64,000 nt of DNA, from positions 682,001 to 746,000 of the forward strand of contig CP129018.1 of assembly GCA_020524525.2 (NCBI GenBank), read 5' to 3'. Made by a program: the position numbers and the translations under genes. The notes beneath the pieces were generated by a model that saw only the letters and a program-made list of their open reading frames with translations, was not told the origin of the DNA and made no database searches. This DNA is from Bacillus tianshenii. GTDB taxonomy: Bacteria > Bacillota > Bacilli > Bacillales > Bacillaceae_N. Shown piece by piece: positions 40,512 to 48,886 of the stretch (the stretch's first letter is position 1; each line of letters begins with the position of its first letter).

Positions 40512-40544
40512 CACCCTCGATTATAGATAGTCGAGGGTGTTTTA
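40512..40544 (+). terminator. Intrinsic terminator after fixABCX
   Basis: CACCCTCGA and TCGAGGGTG perfect 9-bp arms followed by T4. Confidence 0.8.
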
Positions 40545-40688
40545 AGCTTTGAGCTTAAGTTCCCTTTAGACAGGTGTACATCTATTGATTTTATTGAAGC
40601 AATTGGTATAATTAGGTTAACGAAAGCATATACTATCCCCACTATTTCAATTGGTGGTGATTGTGTGTGTGATAAGGAGGACAAGGAT

Positions 40689-40865
40689 ATGGCAACTGAA
40701 TCAATTAATAAAAAATTCAGCCTTGACCATGACATGGCAAAACAAATCATACGTTCAAAGCCAACAAAGATTATACCAACCAATACATTTAACGATATAA
40801 AATTAAGTAAAGAAGAAAGAATTTCCAAAGCGAAAGGAATTCTAAAATCTAAAAGATGGAAGTAG
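40689..40865 (+). CDS. Small basic protein, candidate antitoxin of a GNAT-toxin pair
   Basis: A 58-residue protein (MATESINKKFSLDHDMAKQI at the start, KLSKEERISKAKGILKSKRWK at the end) with AAGGAGG seven bases before its ATG. The first 20 residues could form a strand-helix dimerisation element and the tail is strongly basic. It overlaps the next gene, a GNAT-fold protein, by 10 bp, the usual tight arrangement of antitoxin and toxin. The pair is more AT-rich than its neighbours, suggesting acquisition by transfer. I do not recognise the family, so the antitoxin role is inferred. Confidence 0.5.
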   Translation: MATESINKKFSLDHDMAKQIIRSKPTKIIPTNTFNDIKLSKEERISKAKGILKSKRWK

Positions 40866-41389
40866 TGAGTTTATTAAGCCTTGTAGATGCCGGAAATGAA
40901 GAAGACTTAATTGACTATTTACAATCGTTTAAATGTGAGAAAAATAAAGACGTAGAAAGCTTTTTGCATACAAAATCAATAAACAATGAAAAGCGTAGTT
41001 TTACGCGTACAAGTTTAGTCATAGATGAAGATGATGATAATATAATTGGTTACTTCACCTTGGTAATTAAGCCTTTTAACCTAGAGAGTAATGTTTCGGG
41101 GAGCCTAAGAAAAATATTAACGAGCAATAAGAAGGCGGAAGTTTTTAATTCAGTGTTAATTGCTCAATTAGGCAGGGCTGATAAATACAGGGGGATTATA
41201 TCAGGAGAGCAAGTGTTAAAACTTGCCTTAGAAAATTGTCTGTTAATTAATGAACTATCTGCTTTAAGAATTGTAACAGTTGAGTATGATGGTCATCCAT
41301 TCCTGAACGATTTTTATTTACGTAATGAGTTTAAAATTTTACAACACAATAAAAATGGTAAAGTCCTTGCTTTTTTAAAATTGAGTTAA
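40856..41389 (+). CDS. GNAT-fold N-acetyltransferase-like protein, candidate toxin
   Basis: A 177-residue protein. The acetyl-CoA fold is suggested by NIIGYFTLVIKPF (beta 2-4), then FNSVLIAQLGRADKYRG followed by GEQVLKLALENCLL (motif A region), then ALRIVTVEYDGHPFLNDFYLRNEFKIL (motif B). The order and the LIAQLGRADKYRG-type motif resemble TacT/AtaT-like tRNA-acetylating toxins (typically LGRLAVdrryqGkGlG), though the pyrophosphate loop is atypical (GIISGEQ). Overlap with a small basic upstream gene supports a toxin-antitoxin pair. A plain acetyltransferase is the alternative. Confidence 0.6.
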   Translation: MEVVSLLSLVDAGNEEDLIDYLQSFKCEKNKDVESFLHTKSINNEKRSFTRTSLVIDEDDDNIIGYFTLVIKPFNLESNVSGSLRKILTSNKKAEVFNSVLIAQLGRADKYRGIISGEQVLKLALENCLLINELSALRIVTVEYDGHPFLNDFYLRNEFKILQHNKNGKVLAFLKLS

Positions 41390-41416
41390 GTCACCTTTTA
41401 GGGGTGATTTTTTATT
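41389..41416 (+). terminator. Intrinsic terminator after the GNAT gene
   Basis: TCACC and GGTGA arms followed by T6. Confidence 0.65.
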
Positions 41417-41483
41417 TTGGGAAAATAATTTAAGGTGGATGGTGCCCCTCTTAAGAGCGATTTTTACTACCAAACATGTCCAG

Positions 41484-41511
41484 TTGACTTCCTTTTTGTG
41501 CGGTTTATAAT
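41484..41511 (+). promoter_or_regulatory. SigA-type promoter of the sulfur locus
   Basis: TTGACT (41484-41489) and TATAAT (41506-41511), spacer 16 bp. Confidence 0.7.
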
Positions 41512-41528
41512 ATACCTATAGGGGTAAT
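41512..41528. promoter_or_regulatory. CsoR/CstR-type operator candidate
   Basis: ATACCTATAGGGGTAAT, an interrupted G-tract palindrome (TACC..GGGGTA), lies directly at the -10/start region. This layout is typical for CsoR-family repressors; the persulfide-related genes downstream point to the CstR (persulfide-sensing) branch. The regulator gene itself is not in the window. Confidence 0.6.
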
Positions 41529-41676
41529 TGGTATGAGGAAATCAAAAAGGTGGTGAGCCATTTGAAGGGGCTTTTTTAAAAATAATTGAATGAAAGCGGT
41601 TTCTTTGTTGAGTGAAGTATAAAAGAAGTAAAACGTCAGAATATAAGCTAGAGCATACTTTTGGGAGGAGAACATC

Positions 41677-41871
41677 ATGAGAAAATTTCGATCAACAGAG
41701 ACGTGTCCCATTTGTCATATGCCTTTAGAAGATAGACGAGAAGTGAATAAAAAAATAACAGTTAAAGCGTGTCCGAATGGTCATTTCAAGAAGGAAGTGC
41801 ATCCTTTGCTTGGAACGACGTTCGAATTTTATCAAAAGCCGGATGAGAAAGGAGTGAATGCGGATGCTTAA
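41677..41871 (+). CDS. Small zinc-ribbon-like protein, 64 residues
   Basis: A short basic protein with two Cys groups, TETCPICHMP (C-x2-C) and KACPNGHFKKE (Cys, His), likely a small zinc-binding fold. GGGAGGAG precedes the ATG. It overlaps the SulP gene by 8 bp and is first in the sulfur locus, directly after the promoter with the CsoR/CstR-type operator. No known family recalled; it could be a metal- or persulfide-responsive accessory protein. Confidence 0.6.
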   Translation: MRKFRSTETCPICHMPLEDRREVNKKITVKACPNGHFKKEVHPLLGTTFEFYQKPDEKGVNADA

Positions 41872-43498
41872 GAACCATTGGCTTGCAAATTATCACATGG
41901 GTTATTTGAAGAATGATTTTACAGCGGGCCTGATTGTCGCAATTATGCTGATTCCTCAAGGGATGGCGTATTCGATGCTGGCAGGGCTTCCGCCTGTGAT
42001 TGGGTTGTACGCATCGACGATTCCGTTAATTATTTATGCATTGCTTGGTTCGTCCAGGCAGCTTGCTGTCGGGCCGGTTGCGATGGTTTCTTTGCTTGTT
42101 TTTTCTGGGGTATCAACATTAGCGGAGCCAGGTTCTGCTGAATTTATTTCGTACGCGCTGCTTCTATCTCTTATGGTCGGGGTGATTCAGCTTGGCATGG
42201 GATTGTTCCGATTGGGCTTTATTGTGAATTTCTTATCACATGCGGTTATCAGCGGTTTTACGTCAGCGGCGGCATTAATAATCGGATTGAGTCAGCTGAA
42301 GCATCTGTTGGGAACGGATTTAGAAGGGGGCAAGAATGTCTTCCTTATTGTTGCGGATGCGTTTCGGAAAATTGGTGAGATTAACCCTGTTACACTCGGG
42401 ATTGGAGTAGGAAGTATTGCAGTGCTAATGCTTTTCAAAAAAATCCTTCCACGGTTTCCAGCACCATTGTTAGTGGTGGTTGGGAGCACACTGTTCGTGT
42501 ATTTCTTAAACCTTGAGGAGCGGGGCGTGAAGATTATTCGTGAAGTGCCAGATGGATTACCAGCCTTCAGTCTTCCTGGTTTTAATATGGATTCGGTGAT
42601 GGCGTTGCTGCCGATTGCGCTTACGATTTCATTTGTCGGTTTCATGGAGTCGATTGCGGTTGCGAAAACGATTGCTTCAAAGGAAAAATATAAAGTAAAT
42701 TCGAATCAAGAGCTGACAAGCTTAGGTGCAGCTAATATCGTTGGTTCATTCTTTTCTGCATCTCCTGTTACAGGCGGGTTCTCAAGAACAGCGGTTAACT
42801 ATCAGGCAGGTGCGAAGTCTGGATTAGCATCGATTATTACCGCGGTATTAATTTTATTGACGCTGTTGTTTTTCACGGATTTATTCTACTATCTGCCGAA
42901 TGCTGTGCTTGCGGCGATTATTATGGTCGCAGTGTTTGGGTTAGTTGATGTGAAGGAAGCGAAGCATTTGTTCCAAATCAAGCAAACAGACGGCTGGGTG
43001 TTGGTGATTACGTTCTTTGCAACATTGCTTACGAGTATCGAATCGGGTATTCTAATTGGTGCAGGGGTTTCATTGTTGTTGTTCATTTGGCGCAGTGCTT
43101 ATCCGCATACAGCTGAATTGGGTTACATTGAGGAAGAAAATGTGTTCAAAAATCTGGACCGCTATCCGACCGCAAAGCAGTTTGACAATACGCTTATCTT
43201 TCGGATTGATGCGTCGCTTTACTTTGCAAATCTTGCATTTCTCGAGGAGCGGCTTCGCAAAGCGATTGATGAAGACGTGAAGCGAGTAATATTAGATTTT
43301 TCAGGAGTAAATGCGATCGATGCGGTTGCGATCGATGAACTAGAGAAGTTGATTGAAGAATACAAGGACGCAGGTGTTGAGATTCACATTGCCCAAGTAA
43401 AAGGTCCTGTGATGGATTTGTTAGCAAAAGCGGGTTGGGATAAGAAATTCGGGGAGAACACAAAGCATCTAACACTTCACCAGGCATTACAGCCGTAG
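41864..43498 (+). CDS. SulP family anion transporter with STAS domain
   Basis: A 544-residue SLC26/SulP transporter. The N-terminal core has FTAGLIVAIMLIPQGMAYSMLAGLPPVIGLYAS, typical of the family, with about 12-14 helices; the STAS domain is about residues 425-540 (DASLYFANLAFLEERLRKAI, VILDFSGVNAIDAVAIDELEKLI). Substrates in the family include bicarbonate, sulfate and other oxyanions. A carbonic anhydrase gene follows 15 bp later, which favours bicarbonate; the surrounding sulfur genes would favour sulfite/sulfate/thiosulfate. The ATG at 41864 has AAAGGAG at good distance. Confidence 0.9.
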   Translation: MLKNHWLANYHMGYLKNDFTAGLIVAIMLIPQGMAYSMLAGLPPVIGLYASTIPLIIYALLGSSRQLAVGPVAMVSLLVFSGVSTLAEPGSAEFISYALLLSLMVGVIQLGMGLFRLGFIVNFLSHAVISGFTSAAALIIGLSQLKHLLGTDLEGGKNVFLIVADAFRKIGEINPVTLGIGVGSIAVLMLFKKILPRFPAPLLVVVGSTLFVYFLNLEERGVKIIREVPDGLPAFSLPGFNMDSVMALLPIALTISFVGFMESIAVAKTIASKEKYKVNSNQELTSLGAANIVGSFFSASPVTGGFSRTAVNYQAGAKSGLASIITAVLILLTLLFFTDLFYYLPNAVLAAIIMVAVFGLVDVKEAKHLFQIKQTDGWVLVITFFATLLTSIESGILIGAGVSLLLFIWRSAYPHTAELGYIEEENVFKNLDRYPTAKQFDNTLIFRIDASLYFANLAFLEERLRKAIDEDVKRVILDFSGVNAIDAVAIDELEKLIEEYKDAGVEIHIAQVKGPVMDLLAKAGWDKKFGENTKHLTLHQALQP

Positions 43499-43513
43499 AA
43501 AGGGGATTGAAGG

Positions 43514-44068
43514 ATGGCACCAGACCGTCTTATTGAAGGTAATGAAGCTTTTTCGCAAAAAGTATTGAAGCAAGACCCAGCTTTTTTCAAGGAGCTGCAA
43601 GCAGGTCAGTCACCTGAGTATTTCGTTATCGCTTGCAGTGATTCTCGCGTTAGTCCGTCTGTGATTGCAGATACGCCTCTTGGCACAATGTTTGTACACC
43701 GCAACATTGCAAACCAAGTGAACGAAGAGGATGACAGTCTTTCTGCAAGCTTGTACTTTGCCCTTGTGCATTTGAAAGTGAAGAAAGTAATTGTTAAAGG
43801 GCATACAGGCTGCGGTGGCGTTGCCGCAGCACAAGCAGGTAATGAAGAGCCTTATTTGAAGGAATGGGTAAGCGAGATTCGAAGCGGATTTGAAAACCAA
43901 GGATGCTCCGCGGAAGACGAGCTAAACGAACTTGTCAAAGCAAATATTCGCCGACAAGTTGAAAAAATGAAACAACATCCCGTTTACAAGAAATACGGAG
44001 AAAATGTCGATGTCGAAGGCTATTTATTCCACTTAAATAGCGGAAAATTAGAAAAGCTCGACGACTAA
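43514..44068 (+). CDS. Beta-class carbonic anhydrase
   Basis: A 184-residue zinc enzyme. Ligands and catalytic dyad are clear: C41-x-D43-x-R45 in ACSDSRVSP, and H97-x2-C100 in GHTGCGGV. It converts CO2 and bicarbonate in the cytoplasm. The gene is coupled to the SulP transporter upstream, a pairing (sometimes a fusion) known from other bacteria and taken as a bicarbonate uptake module. A strong terminator follows, so the TusA-rhodanese genes downstream are a separate unit. Confidence 0.95.
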   Translation: MAPDRLIEGNEAFSQKVLKQDPAFFKELQAGQSPEYFVIACSDSRVSPSVIADTPLGTMFVHRNIANQVNEEDDSLSASLYFALVHLKVKKVIVKGHTGCGGVAAAQAGNEEPYLKEWVSEIRSGFENQGCSAEDELNELVKANIRRQVEKMKQHPVYKKYGENVDVEGYLFHLNSGKLEKLDD

Positions 44069-44076
44069 GAGGAGAA

Positions 44077-44112
44077 GCAAGCACATGGCTTATGTGCTTG
44101 CTTTTTTTATGT
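44077..44112 (+). terminator. Intrinsic terminator after the carbonic anhydrase gene
   Basis: AAGCAAGCACAT and ATGTGCTTGCTT (12 bp perfect) followed by T6. Confidence 0.9.
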
Positions 44113-44340
44113 TTTCGACGCACAGGACGTGACGTTCTTAGGCGGTGTTCCTTTGATGTCTAGCTGCGAAAGGCAGGCTGCGCGAGTCCTTCCGACGCAC
44201 AGGACGTGCTAGCGTCGGTGTTGAAACAGGATGTTTCGTTCTTAACCGACGTTCCTTAAATACGCCGAAAGCAAAGAGCGCCTCTATGTGTAAAGGCTCC
44301 AGCAATCGGACAGCCTAAACGCCTTTCTCCGCTTTTCCAG
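44112..44340. repeat. Second palindromic repeat family, expanded copy
   Basis: Contains CGACGCACAGGACGTG twice, GCTGCGAAAGGCAGGCTGCG, CGAAAGCAAAGAGCG, CTCCAGCAATCGGACAGCC and CGCCTTTCTCCGCTTTTCC. It separates the SulP/carbonic anhydrase unit from the TusA-rhodanese operon. No gene. Confidence 0.85.
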
Positions 44341-44401
44341 CTGTTTTTTTGTATGGGTGGCGGGTGTTTAACAATAATAATAAGGAAAGGAGTTGTTTTT
44401 G

Positions 44402-44974
44402 TTGCAGGTTACTGTGAACAAGGTTGTTGATGCAAAAGGGCTTGCATGTCCGATGCCGATTGTGAAGACAAAGAAGGAAATTGACAGCTTGGAACCTGGA
44501 ATGGTGATGGAGATCCAAGCGACTGATAAAGGTTCGAAGGCAGATATTAAGGCTTGGGCAGAGCGCACAGGTCATGAGTATTTAGGTTCGCGTGAAGAAG
44601 GCGAACTGCTTAAGCACTATTTACGAAAAGCTCATGCTGAGGAAGAAAAAGCGGAAACGAAGCATGAGGATGTCGTTTCGCTTGATGATTTAATGAAGAA
44701 AATCGAAGGCGATGAAGCGGTTACCATAATTGACGTGCGGGAGCCGGCTGAGTATGCATTTGGCCATATTCCTGGAGCGGTCAATATTCCGCTTGGTGAG
44801 CTTGAGCAGCGCTTTGAAGAAATTAATCAACAAGGCGATGTTCATGTCATTTGCCGCTCAGGAAGCAGAAGTGATGTAGCGGCCAAAGTAATGACAGAAG
44901 CAGGCTTCAAACGTGTTAAAAATGTCGTGCCAGGAATGAAAGACTGGACAGGACCGACTGAAAAACATCACTAA
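44402..44974 (+). CDS. TusA-rhodanese fusion sulfurtransferase (YrkF-like)
   Basis: A 190-residue sulfur-relay protein. TusA domain about residues 1-70 with the CPMP motif (AKGLACPMPIVKTKKEI); rhodanese domain about 92-190 with the persulfide cysteine in VICRSGSRS. Domain order equals B. subtilis YrkF and part of S. aureus CstA. It carries sulfane sulfur as a cysteine persulfide and passes it on. The start is TTG 44402 with AAAGGAG 9 bp upstream (44393/44399 TTG are alternatives). It begins the three-gene operon with a DsrE-like protein and a rhodanese-MBL enzyme. Confidence 0.9.
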   Translation: MQVTVNKVVDAKGLACPMPIVKTKKEIDSLEPGMVMEIQATDKGSKADIKAWAERTGHEYLGSREEGELLKHYLRKAHAEEEKAETKHEDVVSLDDLMKKIEGDEAVTIIDVREPAEYAFGHIPGAVNIPLGELEQRFEEINQQGDVHVICRSGSRSDVAAKVMTEAGFKRVKNVVPGMKDWTGPTEKHH

Positions 44975-44989
44975 GGAGGGGAAGCGACG

Positions 44990-45379
44990 ATGAAAGTAGC
45001 AATTATCGCAGCAAACGGGTCAATGTTTGATGCATACAAAGTCTTTAATATCGCAACAGCCGCGGCGGCAACGGATGCAGAGGTTGGAATCTTTTTCACC
45101 TTTGAAGGCTTGAACTTAATTCATAAAGAAGGACACAAGCAATTGCCGATGCCAGAGGGAGCGGAGCATTTTCAAGAAGGCTTCAAGAAAGCGAACGTCC
45201 CGCCTGTTGAAGAGCTTGTAAGCATGGCAGCGGAGATGAATGTGAACATGATTGCCTGTCAAATGACAATGGACGTTATGAGCTTAGAAAAGGAACATTT
45301 TGTTGATGGGGTAGAAGCTGGGGGAGCCGCAACATTTCTGAACTTCGCACATACTGCAGATGTAACCTTAACATTTTAA
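44990..45379 (+). CDS. DsrE/DsrF-like sulfur carrier protein (YrkE-like)
   Basis: A 129-residue DsrE-family protein. Seen: [42 protein letters not shown] and the conserved cysteine in [12 protein letters not shown]. DsrE2-type proteins accept and hand on persulfide sulfur together with TusA and rhodanese partners, which flank it here. AAGGAGGGGAAGCG precedes the ATG. Confidence 0.88.
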   Translation: MKVAIIAANGSMFDAYKVFNIATAAAATDAEVGIFFTFEGLNLIHKEGHKQLPMPEGAEHFQEGFKKANVPPVEELVSMAAEMNVNMIACQMTMDVMSLEKEHFVDGVEAGGAATFLNFAHTADVTLTF

Positions 45380-45395
45380 TGAAAGGGTGAGGAAT

Positions 45396-46532
45396 ATGAC
45401 AGCGACAGCACAAGTGAAAGAAATCTCTGTAAAAGAATTAGTAAAGAAAATTTTCGCTGGTGAGGAAACGTTTATTTTAGACGTTCGTAATACGGATGAT
45501 TTTGACGATTGGAAGATCGAAGGGCAAAATGTTGAGGTAATCAATAAGCCGTATTTTGATTTATTAGATGGGGTAGACCCGATTATTAATCACCTGCCAA
45601 AGGATAAGCCAATCTATACAGTTTGTGCAAAAGGTGGTTCTTCCCAGCATGTGGCGGAGCAAATCGCTGAGCATGGCTATGATAACGTGTATTCAATTGC
45701 AGGCGGAATGAAGGCCTACAGTGAATATCTAGAGCCGATTGAAATTGGCGCCGTAACAGGTGGAAGTATTTTTCAATTTGTCCGAATTGGAAAAGGGTGT
45801 TTATCGTATTTAGTTACTTCAAACGGGAAGGCCGCGATGATTGATACGAACCGGATGATCGAGCCTTACGAGCAGATGATTGAGGAAAAAGGGCTTACTC
45901 TTACTCACGTTTTCGATACCCACCTGCATGCAGACCATATCTCAGGCGGAAAGAAGCTTGCCGATAAGCTTGGTGCAGCGTATTATTTACCGCCAAAGGA
46001 TGCAGAAGAAGTGACATACGACTATAATCCGCTTCAAGATGGCGATGAGTTCAAAGTTGGTGACGTGGTAATTAAAGCATTTTACTCGCCGGGTCATACG
46101 ATTGGAAGTACGTCTTTCGTTGTAGATGATCAATATTTATTAACAGGCGATATCCTGTTTATTGATTCAATTGGCCGACCTGACTTAGCTGGTAAAGCCG
46201 AGGACTGGGTTGGTGACTTGCGTAATACACTATATGAGCGTTATAAAACATTAGCCGATGACTTATTGGTACTGCCTGCCCATTACATGAGCAAGAAGGA
46301 AATGAATGAAGATGGCAGTGTTTCTGAAAAATTAGGCACCCTTTACCGTGAAAACCACGGCTTGAATATAACGGACGAAGTTGAATTTCGAAGTGCTGTG
46401 ACTGATAATTTACCGCCGCAGCCGAACAGCTATCAAGATATTCGTGAAACAAATATGGGGAAACAAAAGCCCGATCAAGAACAACAGCGTGAAATGGAAA
46501 TTGGTCCAAACCGTTGTGCAATTAGAGAATAG
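45396..46532 (+). CDS. Rhodanese - persulfide dioxygenase (MBL fold) fusion (YrkH/CstB-like)
   Basis: A 378-residue enzyme. N-terminal rhodanese (about 1-105; persulfide Cys in [16 protein letters not shown]); metallo-beta-lactamase domain (about 120-340) with THLHADH as the HxHxDH iron site, a distal His in [10 protein letters not shown], and [10 protein letters not shown], characteristic of ETHE1-type persulfide dioxygenases. It should oxidise low-molecular-weight persulfide to sulfite. Domain order (rhodanese first) matches B. subtilis YrkH. The ATG at 45396 follows AAAGGGTGAGG; the GTG at 45387 lies in that site. Confidence 0.9.
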   Translation: MTATAQVKEISVKELVKKIFAGEETFILDVRNTDDFDDWKIEGQNVEVINKPYFDLLDGVDPIINHLPKDKPIYTVCAKGGSSQHVAEQIAEHGYDNVYSIAGGMKAYSEYLEPIEIGAVTGGSIFQFVRIGKGCLSYLVTSNGKAAMIDTNRMIEPYEQMIEEKGLTLTHVFDTHLHADHISGGKKLADKLGAAYYLPPKDAEEVTYDYNPLQDGDEFKVGDVVIKAFYSPGHTIGSTSFVVDDQYLLTGDILFIDSIGRPDLAGKAEDWVGDLRNTLYERYKTLADDLLVLPAHYMSKKEMNEDGSVSEKLGTLYRENHGLNITDEVEFRSAVTDNLPPQPNSYQDIRETNMGKQKPDQEQQREMEIGPNRCAIRE

Positions 46533-46539
46533 CATAAGA

Positions 46540-46575
46540 AAACCGGCACCCGTCCGTTGGGCTGCCGGTTTCTTC
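46540..46575. terminator. Bidirectional terminator between the sulfur operon and the CAO-domain gene
   Basis: AAACCGGCA and TGCCGGTTT 9-bp arms with flanking A/T-rich bases. Confidence 0.75.
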
Positions 46576-46576
46576 G

Positions 46577-47251
46577 TTATTGGTATGAGCCTGTTACGAA
46601 AATCGAATCATCAGCACCTGGTGAGCTTTCAGCCCCGATGCGAATGTTTTTCGCACTTCCGATATTGACACTTACCGCTTCAGACGAACCAGCAGATACT
46701 GTGAAATCCTTTAAAACGGTGTCGTTCTCATCGTAAATTTTTACTCTCACACGTTCTTCGCCAAGTCCGAAGACTGTCAGTGATAGGCTTTGGTATTTTC
46801 CGTTTGGCTGTAGTGTGAAGTCTTTTTCAGCCGAGTTAATGCCTTCAAGCACAACTCCTGAACCGTAGTCTGTGCCGTTTTGGACTGTGTATCGTTTATC
46901 TTGCGTTGTCATCGCGTAAGCACCTGTGTCAATGCCGGCTGCTGTGATTGAGGCGCTTGTATTTGTTTTTCCTAAGATGACCGTTTTTGTAGCCGCATCA
47001 TAATCAACTGCTGTGCCGACGGCTTCGCCAACTGCGCGTACTGGCAAGTATGTGCGGTTGTTGTATGTAATGGCCGATAATTTATCGCCGTTTTGGTCAG
47101 TTGGTGTCCAGTTCTGCCCGTCCACTTTGAAGTTAAGTGACCAATTTAAGTACGAGGAAACCTTCTCAAGCGCTGGCGCTGCCCCAACACCGAGTGAAAA
47201 TGCAAACAAGAATCCGACAAAGCCTGCAAGTGCAATGATTCGTTTCTTCAA
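46577..47251 (-). CDS. Exported copper amine oxidase N-terminal-like (stalk) domain protein
   Basis: A 224-residue secreted protein. The signal peptide covers about residues 1-25 (LKKRIIALAGFVGFLFAFSLGVGAAPA). A CAO-N (Cu amine oxidase-like) repeat follows at about 60-100 (LSAITYNNRTYLPVRAVGEAVGTAVDYDAATKTVIL), as found on Bacillus and Paenibacillus surface proteins, then a C-terminal beta-rich domain like the NPCBM type (FGLGEERVRVKIYDEND, KNIRIGAESS). It is not an enzyme; it probably acts at the cell surface. The TTG at 47251 has GGAGG 7 bp upstream. Confidence 0.75.
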   Translation of the reverse strand: MKKRIIALAGFVGFLFAFSLGVGAAPALEKVSSYLNWSLNFKVDGQNWTPTDQNGDKLSAITYNNRTYLPVRAVGEAVGTAVDYDAATKTVILGKTNTSASITAAGIDTGAYAMTTQDKRYTVQNGTDYGSGVVLEGINSAEKDFTLQPNGKYQSLSLTVFGLGEERVRVKIYDENDTVLKDFTVSAGSSEAVSVNIGSAKNIRIGAESSPGADDSIFVTGSYQ

Positions 47252-47497
47252 GTAATGACCTCCATTTATGTTATTTTTTTCTACTTTAATCATACAAGAT
47301 TCGACATGGTTGGTTAATAGTGGGATTTACTCATTCTAAAGAGGGAAGTAGGAACATTGTCTTGAATAAAAAGTCTCCGCCAAACCTCATCCAATTGATG
47401 TATAATGAAAGCTGGTGAATAAATACAGTCTCTTCTAACTTGTAAAATGTTAGAGACAGCTGAAATAGATTCAAAGAGGAAAGAGAGTGGAACAATC

Positions 47498-48217
47498 ATG
47501 GGTCGTAAGTGGAGTAATATTAAAGAGAAGAAAGCATTGAAAGATAAGAATACGAGCCGGGTGTATGCGAAGTTCGGTCGTGAAATTTACGTGGCTGCTA
47601 GGCAGGGTGAGCCTGATCCTGTTTCAAACCAAGCGTTAAAGTTCGTACTTGAACGCGCAAAAACGTACAATGTGCCAAAAGCGATTATCGACCGTGCCAT
47701 TGAAAAAGCAAAGGGCGGCTCTGAAGAAAACTACGACGAGCTTCGTTATGAAGGCTTCGGACCGAACGGCTCAATGGTCATCGTCGATACCCTTACAAAC
47801 AACGTTAACCGCACCGCATCAGAAGTACGCGCTGCTTTTGGCAAAAACGGCGGCAACATGGGCGTCAGCGGTTCTGTTTCCTATATGTTTGAAGCGACAG
47901 CCGTTATTGGAGTAGAAGGAAAAACAGCAGACGAAGTGCTCGAAATCTTAATGGAAGCAGATGTAGACGCACGCGACGTTATCGAAGAAGACGATACCGT
48001 CATCATCTACGCTGAACCAGAAGAATTCCACGCTGTCCAAGAAGCATTCAAAAGCGCCGGCATCACAGAATTTACCGTTGCTGAGCTGTCCATGCTTGCA
48101 CAAAGCGACGTTTCCTTGTCAGAGGACGACCAAGCTCAATTCGAAAAAATGATCGACGCCTTAGAAGACCTCGAAGACGTCCAGCAAGTGTATCATAACG
48201 TGGATTTAGGTGAATAA
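47498..48217 (+). CDS. yebC: YebC/PmpR (TACO1) family protein
   Basis: A 239-residue three-domain YebC protein. Seen: [33 protein letters not shown] at the N-terminus, [49 protein letters not shown], and [15 protein letters not shown]. Long described as a DNA-binding regulator, the family is now also linked to translation of proline-rich stretches. The ATG at 47498 after AAAGAGAGTGG gives the standard N-terminus; it is a single-gene unit. Confidence 0.94.
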   Translation: MGRKWSNIKEKKALKDKNTSRVYAKFGREIYVAARQGEPDPVSNQALKFVLERAKTYNVPKAIIDRAIEKAKGGSEENYDELRYEGFGPNGSMVIVDTLTNNVNRTASEVRAAFGKNGGNMGVSGSVSYMFEATAVIGVEGKTADEVLEILMEADVDARDVIEEDDTVIIYAEPEEFHAVQEAFKSAGITEFTVAELSMLAQSDVSLSEDDQAQFEKMIDALEDLEDVQQVYHNVDLGE

Positions 48218-48231
48218 GAGAGTGTGTAGGG

Positions 48232-48282
48232 CTGTCCCAAAAGGTTATTCATTATGACCTTTTGGGACAGTTCTTGTTTTTT
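48232..48282 (+). terminator. Intrinsic terminator after yebC
   Basis: CTGTCCCAAAAGGT and ACCTTTTGGGACAG (14-bp perfect) followed by a T-rich tract. Confidence 0.9.
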
Positions 48283-48291
48283 CAGAAAGCT

Positions 48292-48690
48292 TCATCGATT
48301 AATCTTCAACACCCGAAATGCTTCAGAAATCTTTTGTGCAAACGATAATGGCGGTTCGACAGATTGAAAGTGAAGATAGAGAATGTCAGGCTTCGCAAAC
48401 AGCCAGTGGTTATGCAGAGCACTGATGATAATCCCGTTTTTTACTAGAATGGAAGTGAAAAGCGGGATTTCTTTTTCAAGCAGGACGATTTCTCCAAGAT
48501 TGAGCGCATTTCCTTCATGGTCCAGTGATTCAAACATCACCTCCGCATGAAGCTCGCCGCGACTTGGACGGCCTTGGATGGTCACCTCAAGTTTACGTTG
48601 AAATTCAACTGAACAAACGCCGTGCTTCATCGTTGGCTGCCCATTTAACAGCTGCCCGTATTGTTGACAAAGGGTCTGGAAATTTGGCAA
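48292..48690 (-). CDS. DUF1259 domain protein
   Basis: A 132-residue protein carrying one DUF1259 (LppY/LpqO-like) domain. Seen: HGVCSVEFQRKLEVTIQGRP, a DHEGNALNLGEIVLLEKEI block, and VKNGIIISALHNHWLFAKPDILYLHF, where ALHNH is the most conserved part of the family. The histidines could bind metal; the function is unknown. Usual members have two such domains and a signal peptide; this one is short and cytoplasmic. The start is TTG with AAGGCGG 7 bp upstream. Confidence 0.78.
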   Translation of the reverse strand: MPNFQTLCQQYGQLLNGQPTMKHGVCSVEFQRKLEVTIQGRPSRGELHAEVMFESLDHEGNALNLGEIVLLEKEIPLFTSILVKNGIIISALHNHWLFAKPDILYLHFQSVEPPLSFAQKISEAFRVLKINR

Positions 48691-48886
48691 AGGAACACCG
48701 CCTTATTTTACTTTTTATAAAAATATGTATTGCAAGAGGGTTTCATGACCGAAAGCCACTTGATAAGCGAGTAAGTTTGGTTTCTCGTTGCTGAGGAATC
48801 AGGCTTTTTTTCGGTTAGAGATGTAACAAAACCATTAGCGTATCGTCTAAGAGGATAGATTGGGAATAGAAGGAGGGAAAGGTGAG

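Noticed and set aside
40508-40828. 106-codon minus-strand ORF before the GNAT pair
   Set aside because: It runs through the fix operon terminator and is antisense to the small gene at 40689, which has a strong ribosome binding site.
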